Program-made: the position numbers and the translations under genes
Shown here: one piece after another, positions 1 through 4,881 of the stretch
Layout: each line of letters begins with the position of its first letter
How positions within the stretch are numbered: position 1 is the stretch's first letter
Notes under the pieces: model-generated
Databases searched by the model: none
What the model was told of the DNA's origin: nothing
What the model saw: only the letters and a program-made list of their open reading frames with translations
Assembly (NCBI GenBank): GCA_964581465.1
Contig: CAZOOP010000076.1
Span: 1-5,328 of the forward strand
DNA: 5,328 bases
DNA from: WJMB01 sp964581465
Lineage (GTDB): Bacteria; RBG-13-66-14
Reading direction: 5' to 3'

Positions 1-201
1 CGCCGATATAAGCACCCAACTGCAATAGCTGATGTTCATCTTCTGTGATGATCCCTTTATCTAACTGTTATCCAGTAATACTATGATCCGTTGCCGCTTA
101 GTGATCACTAAAGGGATATGCTGTTCGCGAATCAAAGGGCCGCGGCGAGATGGGCTCGGAGTCGCACGTTTCGACGTCGGCTGGAGGATAACGCTCGCCC
201 T
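1..201. other. Left-edge region without a supportable gene
   Basis: No start codon with a ribosome binding site opens a convincing reading frame here. The first 120 bases are clearly lower in GC than the genes to the right. The frame of the channel-like gene stays open for 46 codons past its TAA stop, down to a TAG at 61-63. The translated stretch has no family character, so I treat it as untranslated. The region holds a 14-bp palindrome (98-111) and a 9-bp inverted repeat (51-59 with 109-117). No T-rich terminator is visible after the gene that ends at 202. Confidence 0.5.
98..111. promoter_or_regulatory. 14-bp perfect palindrome, possible operator
   Basis: TTAGTGATCACTAA reads identically on both strands. 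Its right end overlaps the right arm of a 9-bp inverted repeat, ATCCCTTTA at 51-59 and TAAAGGGAT at 109-117. A short uninterrupted palindrome like this suits a dimeric DNA-binding protein better than an RNA terminator, because no T-run follows on either strand. No gene start is visible beside it; a target gene could lie left of the window. The function is inferred only. Confidence 0.25.
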
Positions 202-978
202 TTAGCGCAGCAGGCGGCGGACCAGCAGCGTCACCAGGGTCAGCGTCAGCAGCCAGCCCAGCACGGCCTCCAGGCAGACCAGCGCCCAGCCCAGGGCGTT
301 GCCGGCGTAGGTGAAGCCGCCGCCGAGGAAGGCGGCCAGCGAGACGCCGAAGTAACCGAAGAGGTCGTAGAGGTTGAGGTTGACGATGGCCGGGGCTCCT
401 CCGCCGCCGAGGTAGTTCACGCCGATATAGAGCAGGCCGAAGAGGTAGACGACGATCAGGGCCGTGACCACCAGACGCAGGGGGCGCTCGCCGTAACCGG
501 CGATCAGCCGCCACAGGCCGTAGGCGGCGCGTTTGAGGACCCCGCCCCGGCGGCGCACCAGGCGGTGCTCGACAGCCCAGGCCAGCTCGCTGGCTCGCGA
601 GGCGGCGGCACGGGCGCCGGACTCGGCCAGGCGACGCCCGAGACGCCGGGCGGCGGCGTGGAGGGAGCGCAGGGCGGGCAGGCTCTCCCCGGCTGCCAGG
701 TGGCTGTGTTCGAGGCGCTCCAGGGAGCGTTTCAGGCGGCGCGGTGTGGCCAGGCCGTCGTAATAGGCCGCCTCGAGGGCGGCCCGGCGGGCGTCCGCCG
801 CGTCTCCGGCTTCGTTGAAAAGCTCGGCGGCGCGGGTGGCGTGATCGGCGGCGGCTTCGGGGTAGGCCTCGCCCAGCTCGGCGGCGAGCTCCAGATAGAG
901 CTCCGCTCCGGCTGCGGGGTCCTTCTCCGCCCGTTCGGCGGCGCGGGATTCCAGTTCGATGGGATCGACAGGGCTCAT
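202..978 (-). CDS. Two-helix ion-channel-like membrane protein with N-terminal helical region
   Basis: This 258-residue protein has two parts. Residues 1-150 are Ala/Glu/Arg-rich and predicted helical, with a TPR/SNAP-like look (ELYLELAAELGEAYPEAA, then AAELFNEAGDAADARRAALEAA). The second part carries GYGERPLR at 161-168, a hydrophobic segment at about 168-190, a pore-helix-like stretch (LYDLFGYFGVSLAAF, 203-217) and a final hydrophobic segment at 229-253 with CLEAVLGWLL, ending in LVRRLLR. That order matches bacterial two-transmembrane channels of the Ion_trans_2 type, where GYGxRPLR precedes helix 1 and a LEALLG-like motif starts helix 2. The expected TxGYGD filter is replaced by LGGGFTYAGN, so ion conduction and selectivity are uncertain. 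The chosen ATG at 978 has only a weak, distant AGG upstream. The gene has its own promoter-like sequence and probably is not co-transcribed with the secreted-protein genes. Channel kinship is moderately sure; function is unknown. Confidence 0.72.
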   Translation of the reverse strand: MSPVDPIELESRAAERAEKDPAAGAELYLELAAELGEAYPEAAADHATRAAELFNEAGDAADARRAALEAAYYDGLATPRRLKRSLERLEHSHLAAGESLPALRSLHAAARRLGRRLAESGARAAASRASELAWAVEHRLVRRRGGVLKRAAYGLWRLIAGYGERPLRLVVTALIVVYLFGLLYIGVNYLGGGGAPAIVNLNLYDLFGYFGVSLAAFLGGGFTYAGNALGWALVCLEAVLGWLLTLTLVTLLVRRLLR

Positions 979-1035
979 GACGGTCGGACGGCCTCACGGG
1001 TGGGACGATCGTTCGGAGTGCATCTGAACGGTACG

Positions 1036-1064
1036 ATTATATCAGGTGCCGCCGATGGTAACCA
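1036..1064 (-). promoter_or_regulatory. Candidate extended -10 promoter for the channel-like gene
   Basis: The minus strand reads TGATATAAT at 1036-1044, a consensus -10 box (1036-1041) with the TG of an extended -10. A weak -35 (TGGTTA, 1059-1064, three of six matches) lies 17 bases upstream. Transcription would start near 1029 and give a leader of about 50 bases. It sits in the 106-base gap after the left-hand paralogue. Confidence 0.5.
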
Positions 1065-1084
1065 GCCCGCCGCGATCCACTCGA

Positions 1085-1732
1085 CTATCGGTCTTGACCG
1101 CCGGCCTTGATCGCGCCCCAACTGACCTTGGCCACCGCGCTGGTGGTGCCGTGGAGCTCGAAGAAGGCGTCGTACTCCTCGCTCCACTCCTCGTAGGAGC
1201 TCTCCCAGGTGGCGCCGTCGTCGCTGGAGATGTGGGCCATCTCGTACTCGGTGTGCAGGGGGCAGACCCAGAAGAAGAGGTAATCGTACTGGGCCTGAAC
1301 GCTGAACCAGTAGCGCTGGCCGCTGGTAATGCTCAAGTCCTCCCCGGTGGCGCTCAGGTCCATGTCGATCTCGAAGATCTCGGCGGTGCCGAAGGCGTCG
1401 CCGGTGTCGGTGAAGGTGATGTAGTTGCCTCCGACGAAGATCTCGTCCAGCTCCGCGCCCGGCTCGCCGCCGTCGTCGGTGAACAACCGGATCCAGAAGT
1501 CCGAGGACTGCTGGACCTCCTGGAAGATGCCCCAGATGACCACCCGATCGACGGTGGCGCCGTAGGGCACCTCGAAGTCGTCGGCCAGCATGTAGGACGC
1601 GCCGTAGGTGGTGCTGGGCAGTCCGATGGCGGCGTCGCCGAAGTCGTAGCTCTGGAAGTAGACCTCGTCGGCGCCCGCCGTCGCGGCGAGAAGGACCAGC
1701 AGTGATAATAATCCCAGGATGTGTCGCTTCAT
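1085..1732 (-). CDS. Secreted acidic protein, divergent paralogue 1 of the WGAIK family
   Basis: The protein has 215 residues starting at the ATG at 1732. That start follows AAGGGGG at good spacing and begins a normal signal peptide (MKRHILGLLSLLVLLAATAGA, likely cut after AGA). An upstream in-frame ATG at 1762 would add ten residues ahead of the signal and lacks support. The mature protein is strongly acidic and lacks Cys apart from one WVCP. It shares landmarks with the next two genes: ADDFEVP, VVIWG, DDGGEPGAEL, FTDTGD, RYWFSV, YDAFFELHGTT and the terminal SWGAIKA. It adds an insertion near HISSDDGATWESSYEEW and a short tail, GGQDR. The pattern suggests an extracellular or periplasmic beta-sandwich domain, possibly with Asp-rich calcium sites; this is inferred. 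I do not recognise a named family. It is the most divergent of the three and has no clear GC-rich hairpin after its stop. Confidence 0.8.
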   Translation of the reverse strand: MKRHILGLLSLLVLLAATAGADEVYFQSYDFGDAAIGLPSTTYGASYMLADDFEVPYGATVDRVVIWGIFQEVQQSSDFWIRLFTDDGGEPGAELDEIFVGGNYITFTDTGDAFGTAEIFEIDMDLSATGEDLSITSGQRYWFSVQAQYDYLFFWVCPLHTEYEMAHISSDDGATWESSYEEWSEEYDAFFELHGTTSAVAKVSWGAIKAGGQDR

Positions 1733-1736
1733 CGTT

Positions 1737-1758
1737 TCTTCCCCCTTGATGTTAAGGG
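1737..1758 (-). promoter_or_regulatory. Ribosome binding site partly inside a small hairpin
   Basis: On the minus strand CCCTT (1754-1758), a six-base loop and AAGGG (1743-1747) can pair. The 3' arm overlaps the AAGGGGG Shine-Dalgarno sequence of the gene starting at 1732. The stem is only five pairs, so any effect on translation would be modest. The SD also supports the 1732 start over the 1762 one. Confidence 0.35.
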
Positions 1759-1786
1759 CCACCCCGCTTCTGTGAACTATTGCTTT

Positions 1787-1816
1787 ACTATAGCTGTTTT
1801 CTTTCCCGCTTGCCAG
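1787..1816 (-). promoter_or_regulatory. Candidate promoter for secreted paralogue 1
   Basis: On the minus strand the -10 is TATAGT (1787-1792) and the -35 is CTGGCA (1811-1816, four of six matches), with an 18-base spacer. The start point would be near 1780, giving a leader of about 48 bases before the ATG at 1732. It lies directly after the terminator hairpin of the preceding gene, in line with a separate transcript. Confidence 0.45.
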
Positions 1817-1849
1817 TCCGGTGTGTCAGTTCGATATGTCAGCATGACC

Positions 1850-1871
1850 AAACCGGCCCCGGGGGCCGGTT
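1850..1871 (-). terminator. GC-rich hairpin after secreted paralogue 2
   Basis: AACCGGCCCC (1851-1860) pairs perfectly with GGGGCCGGTT (1862-1871); the real loop is probably CCCGGGG-like. On the minus strand the stem is followed by TTTGGTCATG, a weak U-tract. It starts 29 bases after the TAA at 1900-1902. Two similar hairpins occur at 2637-2660 and 3397-3415, always after a minus-strand gene. Confidence 0.6.
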
Positions 1872-1927
1872 CAGTCGTCTTGGTTGGTGAGGCGCCCGGT
1901 TAGTCCAGGGCTTTGATCGCGCCCCAG
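1850..1927 (-). repeat. Direct repeat copy A: 3' end plus terminator
   Basis: This stretch matches 2637-2715 at about 85% by eye (11 mismatches and one indel). It spans the terminator hairpin, the 3' untranslated gap, the stop codon and the last eight codons of the gene. The best-kept blocks are CTTGGTTGGTG and CCGGTTAGTCCAGGGC. Confidence 0.75.
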
Positions 1928-2514
1928 GAGCTTCCGACCACGGCGCTGTTCGGCGTGCCCTCGACGACGAAGAAGGCGTCATGGGCTGTCGGGTTGCCGA
2001 TATAGTACATATTGCCTCCCAAGGAACCCAACCAGGCGGCCATCAACGTTCCGGGATCGCTGACCTCGAACCAGTAGGTGCCTGGAGCCAGGTCCTCGTA
2101 GACATCGGCGGGATCGAGCTCGAGGCGGGTTTCCCAAAGATCGTAGCCCCAGTTGTCGTCGCCGGTGTCGGTGTCGGTGATGTTGGCGGCGTCAACGGTC
2201 ACCCGCCAGAATTCGCTGCCCGGGGAGCCGCCGTTGTCGTTGTAAAGAGCAACCTCGAGGTTGCGGGGATGGCTGTTGTCGTATACCGTCCAGACCGTGA
2301 AAGCCTCGATGTCGGACTGGCTGTCGATAACGAAGTCATCCTGGCACAGCCTGCCGGCGTTGATGTAATAACCGTCGTCCAGAGTACTGTAATCGTAGGG
2401 ATGCTCCCAAAGGATATCGCCCATCGGCAGGGGATTCCCGGCGAGGACGGTTCCCCCGGCGGCCGGGGCCATACCTGCGATCAGAACGAGCAGCAGGGGG
2501 GGGGTCTTCTTCAT
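1900..2514 (-). CDS. Secreted protein, paralogue 2 of the WGAIK family
   Basis: The protein has 204 residues. The ATG at 2514 follows AAAGGTGG closely and opens a signal peptide (MKKTPPLLLVLIAGMAPAAG, cut probably within GGTVLAG). The mature part carries DILWEHPYDY, LCQDDFVI, FTVWTVYDN, YNDNGGSPGSEFW, DTDTGDDNWGYDLWE, GTYWFEV, GGNMYY, HDAFFVVEGTPN and ends SSWGAIKALD. The same landmarks in the same order occur in the next gene on the right, and more loosely in the left one, so the three arose by duplication. Repeated Asp/Gly-rich turns suggest an exported beta-rich, possibly calcium-binding domain, by inference. There is no membrane anchor after the signal and no recognised sorting domain. 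Codons 4-7 contain a run of nine C, which could slip. It appears to be a single-gene transcript with its own promoter and hairpin terminator. Confidence 0.82.
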   Translation of the reverse strand: MKKTPPLLLVLIAGMAPAAGGTVLAGNPLPMGDILWEHPYDYSTLDDGYYINAGRLCQDDFVIDSQSDIEAFTVWTVYDNSHPRNLEVALYNDNGGSPGSEFWRVTVDAANITDTDTGDDNWGYDLWETRLELDPADVYEDLAPGTYWFEVSDPGTLMAAWLGSLGGNMYYIGNPTAHDAFFVVEGTPNSAVVGSSWGAIKALD

Positions 2515-2593
2515 GTGCCACCTTTCATTCTTGCCCCTACTCGGGCGTGATGGTTAGAAGATGAATACATCAGGTTGACGAATCTCTCAGATA

Positions 2594-2623
2594 AGTATAG
2601 CATGTGAACACGTCGCACGTCTA
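2594..2623 (-). promoter_or_regulatory. Candidate promoter for secreted paralogue 2
   Basis: The minus strand reads TGCTATACT (2594-2602), a good extended -10. TAGACG (2618-2623) is a -35 with four of six matches at an 18-base spacer. The start would be near 2587, giving a leader of about 73 bases. The terminator of the preceding gene ends only about 14 bases upstream, so the two are tightly packed. Confidence 0.5.
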
Positions 2624-2636
2624 GTTGGAAGATAAG

Positions 2637-2660
2637 AAACCGGCCCCGAGGGGCCGGTTT
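2637..2660 (-). terminator. GC-rich hairpin terminator after secreted paralogue 3
   Basis: AAACCGGCCCC (2637-2647) and GGGGCCGGTTT (2650-2660) form a perfect 11-bp stem with a two-base nominal loop. On the minus strand the T-rich TTTCTTATCTTCC follows, which makes this the most canonical of the three related hairpins. It starts 28 bases after the TAA of the gene ending at 2688. Confidence 0.7.
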
Positions 2661-2715
2661 GGCAGCCTTGGTTGGTGGAGTGTCCGGTTAGTCCAGGGCC
2701 TTGATCGCCCCCCAG
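2637..2715 (-). repeat. Direct repeat copy B: 3' end plus terminator
   Basis: This is the partner of 1850-1927. Both copies encode the same last residues (WGAIKALD) and the same TAA followed by CCGG, then run into the same hairpin. Conservation through the untranslated part exceeds what protein constraint alone would explain. Confidence 0.75.
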
Positions 2716-3293
2716 CTGGATTGGTGGATGGCCGTATTCACCGTCCCCAGCACACGGAAGAAGGCATCGTAACCAAGGTCCGTTCCATCGCGGTGCATGT
2801 TGCCACCGTCGGCGCACAGCCAATAGAAGATGCTAGTGCCGGTTCCATAGATCTCAACCCAGTAGGTGGTTCCCGAGGCAGCCTGGAAGAAATCAGCAGA
2901 ATCCAGGTCCATTATGGTGTGGTACAGGTCAAAGCCCCACGCATCATCGCCGGTGTCTGTGTTTGCCACACTGGAGGGTACCGCTTGCCAAAGCTGGTCG
3001 CCCGGCGATCCTGCGTCGTCATCGTAGACGGTTAGCTGAAAATCACCCATTGGCCCGTCCTGGAAAGCGCTCCAGCATTCAAAGCCCTCGATGATTGCAT
3101 CTTCTGTCAATTGGAAATCATCCTGACAGTAGAATGATCCAGATGAATACATTCCATCATGGAGATCAACAAGCGAGTATGGATTCTCCCATAGCACATC
3201 CTGCAGCGGTTGCTGGTAGGCATTAGTAAGTACGTTACCACCTGCGAACGCCGCAAGAGAAGCCACGAGTTGAGTGATGCATATTCTCTTCAT
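2688..3293 (-). CDS. Secreted protein, paralogue 3 of the WGAIK family
   Basis: The protein has 201 residues from the ATG at 3293, which lies five bases after a strong AAGGAG (3299-3304). An in-frame upstream ATG at 3359 would put 22 hydrophilic residues before the signal sequence and would fall at the likely promoter, so I reject it. The signal peptide is MKRICITQLVASLAAFAGG with cleavage probably after TNA. The mature protein matches paralogue 2 closely: DVLWENPY, YCQDDFQL, FECWSAF, VYDDDAGSPGDQLW, NTDTGDDAWGFDLY, TTYWVEI, DGGNM, YDAFFRVLGTVN and the terminal SSWGAIKALD. It has more cysteines than its siblings (FYCQ, FECW, WLCA). Its base composition is less GC-rich than neighbouring genes. 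Its function is not recognised; an exported beta-sandwich protein is the best structural guess. Confidence 0.82.
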   Translation of the reverse strand: MKRICITQLVASLAAFAGGNVLTNAYQQPLQDVLWENPYSLVDLHDGMYSSGSFYCQDDFQLTEDAIIEGFECWSAFQDGPMGDFQLTVYDDDAGSPGDQLWQAVPSSVANTDTGDDAWGFDLYHTIMDLDSADFFQAASGTTYWVEIYGTGTSIFYWLCADGGNMHRDGTDLGYDAFFRVLGTVNTAIHQSSWGAIKALD

Positions 3294-3300
3294 CCTATCT

Positions 3301-3338
3301 CCTTGTTGGGTGATGTGGTCCTTGTTGAGTGATGTGGT
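3301..3338 (-). repeat. 19-bp tandem duplication in the leader of paralogue 3
   Basis: Two adjacent 19-base units, 3301-3319 and 3320-3338, differ at one base (CCTTGTTGGG versus CCTTGTTGAG, then TGATGTGGT). On the minus strand each unit ends in CAACAAGG, so the AAGG part of the Shine-Dalgarno site of the gene starting at 3293 is present twice. Only the copy next to the gene continues into AAGGAG with correct spacing. Confidence 0.85.
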
Positions 3339-3357
3339 GGCGAAAGGATAAGCACAC

Positions 3358-3386
3358 ATAGTATGTATTGTTTTTTTTCATTATCA
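3358..3386 (-). promoter_or_regulatory. Weak candidate promoter with A8 tract for paralogue 3
   Basis: On the minus strand TACTAT (3358-3363) could be a -10 with four of six matches. The -35 position (TGATAA, 3381-3386) is poor, and the spacer contains eight consecutive A (3371-3378 on the opposite strand). The implied start near 3351 would place both 19-bp repeats in the leader. The placement matches the other two paralogues, but the elements are weak. Confidence 0.28.
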
Positions 3387-3396
3387 TCATGAACAA

Positions 3397-3415
3397 ACCG
3401 GCCTGTTAGGCCGGT
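3397..3415 (-). terminator. Hairpin terminator after the dGTPase gene
   Basis: ACCGGCC (3397-3403) pairs with GGCCGGT (3409-3415) around a five-base loop. On the minus strand the stem is followed by TTTGTTCATGATGA, almost the same as the TTTGGTCATGCTGA after the hairpin at 1850-1871. It lies about 90 bases after the stop at 3506, so it could end that transcript, although the U-tract is short. Confidence 0.5.
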
Positions 3416-3505
3416 CATCCTGGTTTGCAGCTTGGCTTGTGAATGTTATGGCACTTGTATTAGTAACTATTTCAATGGGTTCGTTTGTTCGTCAATCAGC
3501 AGGGC

Positions 3506-4630
3506 TCAGATCAGGTTCAACTGCCGATGGAGGTGCAGGGCCTCGGGGTCGGTCAGGCCGACCAGGTGATCGAGCAGCAGCCGTCGGCGTTTCTCGTCAT
3601 CGGCCTCGGCGAAGCCCCGCTCGAGCAGCTCCGCCGGCGGCCAGGCCGCCCAGTGGTCGTGCAGCTCGCTTAGTATCTCGCCGGCCCGGCGGCACTGGCT
3701 CTTGATCTTGGGATGGTTGTAGAAATGCTCCCGGCTGAAGGCCTTGAACTCGAGGACCAGAACGCCCAGCTCCTCGGGATAATCGATGACGGGATGCTCG
3801 ACGCCCTCGCGTTCGGCGTTGCGCAGCAGTCCGGCGGCGTGGCGGATGACGGCGCGGATCAGCATGCCCAGGGTCTCGCGCTTGGGCGAGCGCAGGAAGA
3901 GGGCCAGCCGCTCGGGGACGGCGGCGCGGCGGGCGTCGAAGAGCCCGGCGATGCGCATGTCCTCGGTGTCGTGGGCCAGGTAGGCGATCTCGTCGGCCAG
4001 GTCGACCACCTGGGCCTCGAGGGTCCGTGGCCGGGTGAAGGGCTCGCCCTTGGCGCTGTAGCCCAGCTCGACGAACCCGGCGGGCAGCTCGCGACCCTCC
4101 GGGTAGTCGGCGGCGTCGAAGGCGGTGTGGCAGAGGATGCCCTGACGGGTCTGCCCGGTGAGGTCGAGCCCCTCGAGCTCGTCGACGACGCGCAGGGAGT
4201 GCTCGTTGTGCTCGAAGCCGCCGCTGCCGCGCATCAGCTTGCGCAGGGCGTCCTCGCCGGCGTGGCCGAAGGGCGAGTGGCCCAGGTCGTGGCCCAGGGA
4301 GACCGCCTCGGTCAGGTCCTCGTTGAGTCCCAGCGCCCGGGCGATGGAACGGGCCACCTGCATCACCTCGAGGGTGTGGGTCAGCCGGGTGGTGTAGCGG
4401 GCGTGGGGCGGGCCGGGCATCACCTGGGTCTTGTGCAGCAGCAGGCGGAAGTGCCGGGCGTGGAGGACGCGGTCGCGGTCCCGGGCGAACTCCGAGCGGT
4501 AGGGGTCCAGGGTGTAGGCCGGATCGCGCCGCCGGGCCTCGATGGAGCGGGCGGCGTAGGAGGAGAGCTCCCGGGCCTCCAGGGCCTCGAGGTGGGCGCG
4601 ATCGCGGGGGATGTCGGCGGGCGTGAGCAT
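3506..4630 (-). CDS. Deoxyguanosinetriphosphate triphosphohydrolase-like protein (HD domain)
   Basis: This 374-residue cytoplasmic enzyme belongs to the dGTPase family, whose members hydrolyse dNTPs to the deoxynucleoside and triphosphate and so affect dNTP pools. The N-terminal family motif is clear: SSYAARSIEARR (23-34), then FARDRDRVLHARHFRLLLHK and TQV (48-70). The HD metal site is complete: H85 in RLTHTLEV, H114-D115 in GHDLGHSPFGHAGE, and D213 in DLADEIAY. H118 and H123 in the same loop and FEHNEHSLRVV (139-149) are further family hallmarks. The length fits the shorter dGTPase-like group rather than the roughly 500-residue E. coli Dgt type. The ATG at 4630 keeps the full family N-terminus and follows a modest AGGAT. 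The codons are very GC-rich. It is separated from the secreted-protein genes by a hairpin, and no functional link between them is evident. True substrate preference cannot be told from sequence. Confidence 0.93.
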   Translation of the reverse strand: MLTPADIPRDRAHLEALEARELSSYAARSIEARRRDPAYTLDPYRSEFARDRDRVLHARHFRLLLHKTQVMPGPPHARYTTRLTHTLEVMQVARSIARALGLNEDLTEAVSLGHDLGHSPFGHAGEDALRKLMRGSGGFEHNEHSLRVVDELEGLDLTGQTRQGILCHTAFDAADYPEGRELPAGFVELGYSAKGEPFTRPRTLEAQVVDLADEIAYLAHDTEDMRIAGLFDARRAAVPERLALFLRSPKRETLGMLIRAVIRHAAGLLRNAEREGVEHPVIDYPEELGVLVLEFKAFSREHFYNHPKIKSQCRRAGEILSELHDHWAAWPPAELLERGFAEADDEKRRRLLLDHLVGLTDPEALHLHRQLNLI

Positions 4631-4881
4631 GTCTCTATCCTAACAATTCGCACCGTCCTGTGGGGGTTTTTCTCCATCGGGGGTGTGGTTTGGATCCAGG
4701 CGGATCTGGAATACCGGCGGGGTAGCGTTCACCCCGATCATCAACGACCGCCTCCGTTCACCGGCGTTGAGACCGACCGATCGGCGTGATTGCATCCTTT
4801 CGATGATAAACCAAGGGGAGGACCTCTTGGCCCTCCCCGGCATGGTTCGTCGTTCGAAGTTGGCGCGCCGGCGAACCACGG
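4631..4881. other. Gene-free, hairpin-rich region upstream of the dGTPase gene
   Basis: No credible coding region is present; the short open frames here lack family features and good ribosome sites. Several inverted repeats follow one another: TCCAG/CTGGA (4695-4699, 4706-4710), CGGGGT/ACCCCG (4718-4723, 4731-4736), TCAACG with a bulge then CCG, paired to CGG and CGTTGA (4741-4770), GGGGAGG/CCTCCCC (4815-4838) and TGGTTCG/CGAACCA (4843-4849, 4872-4878). Some short stems are expected by chance in GC-rich DNA, but two perfect 7-bp stems are slightly more than expected. The region may be a structured leader or contain a terminator for something to the right. Confidence 0.4.
4815..4838 (-). terminator. 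Possible terminator hairpin
   Basis: GGGGAGG and CCTCCCC form a perfect 7-bp stem around a ten-base loop. On the minus strand TTGGTTTATC follows, a poor U-tract. It could end a minus-strand transcript entering from the right, or simply be part of the hairpin series upstream of the dGTPase gene. Confidence 0.25.

Noticed and set aside
2..67. Minus-strand frame reading LDKGIITEDEHQLLQLG at the left edge, loosely like a SHOCT-type helical end
   Set aside because: Only 22 codons are open, a stop lies directly upstream at 68-70, and no start codon is present. It could be a decayed gene but cannot be supported without sequence to the left.
61..201. In-frame readthrough extension of 46 codons after the TAA of the channel-like gene
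   Set aside because: The protein already ends naturally soon after its last membrane helix (LVRRLLR), the added stretch has no features, and no readthrough signal is evident.
98..997. A 299-codon minus-strand open frame covering the channel-like gene
   Set aside because: It is Arg/Pro-rich throughout, as expected of an off-frame translation of GC-rich DNA, and overlaps a frame with clear channel-like motifs.
118..1110. A 330-codon plus-strand open frame
   Set aside because: It is the antisense shadow of the channel-like gene: Gly/Ala/Gln-rich, no family motifs, no ribosome site.
3371..3378. T8 run as a plus-strand terminator tail
   Set aside because: No hairpin precedes it on the plus strand and there is no plus-strand gene to terminate; it is better seen as an A-tract near the promoter of paralogue 3.
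3713..4789. A 358-codon plus-strand open frame opposite the dGTPase gene
   Set aside because: It is antisense to an intact HD-domain enzyme with all metal ligands; its Val/Gly/Leu/Glu-rich low-complexity composition is typical of a GC-rich shadow.
4843..4878. Possible tRNA because of a GTTCGAAG stretch resembling a T-loop
   Set aside because: No acceptor stem, anticodon arm or CCA end can be arranged around it.
4640..4879. Small minus-strand open frame just upstream of the dGTPase gene
   Set aside because: Basic, low-complexity first half, no recognisable domain, and it runs through several inverted repeats; no sign of coding constraint.
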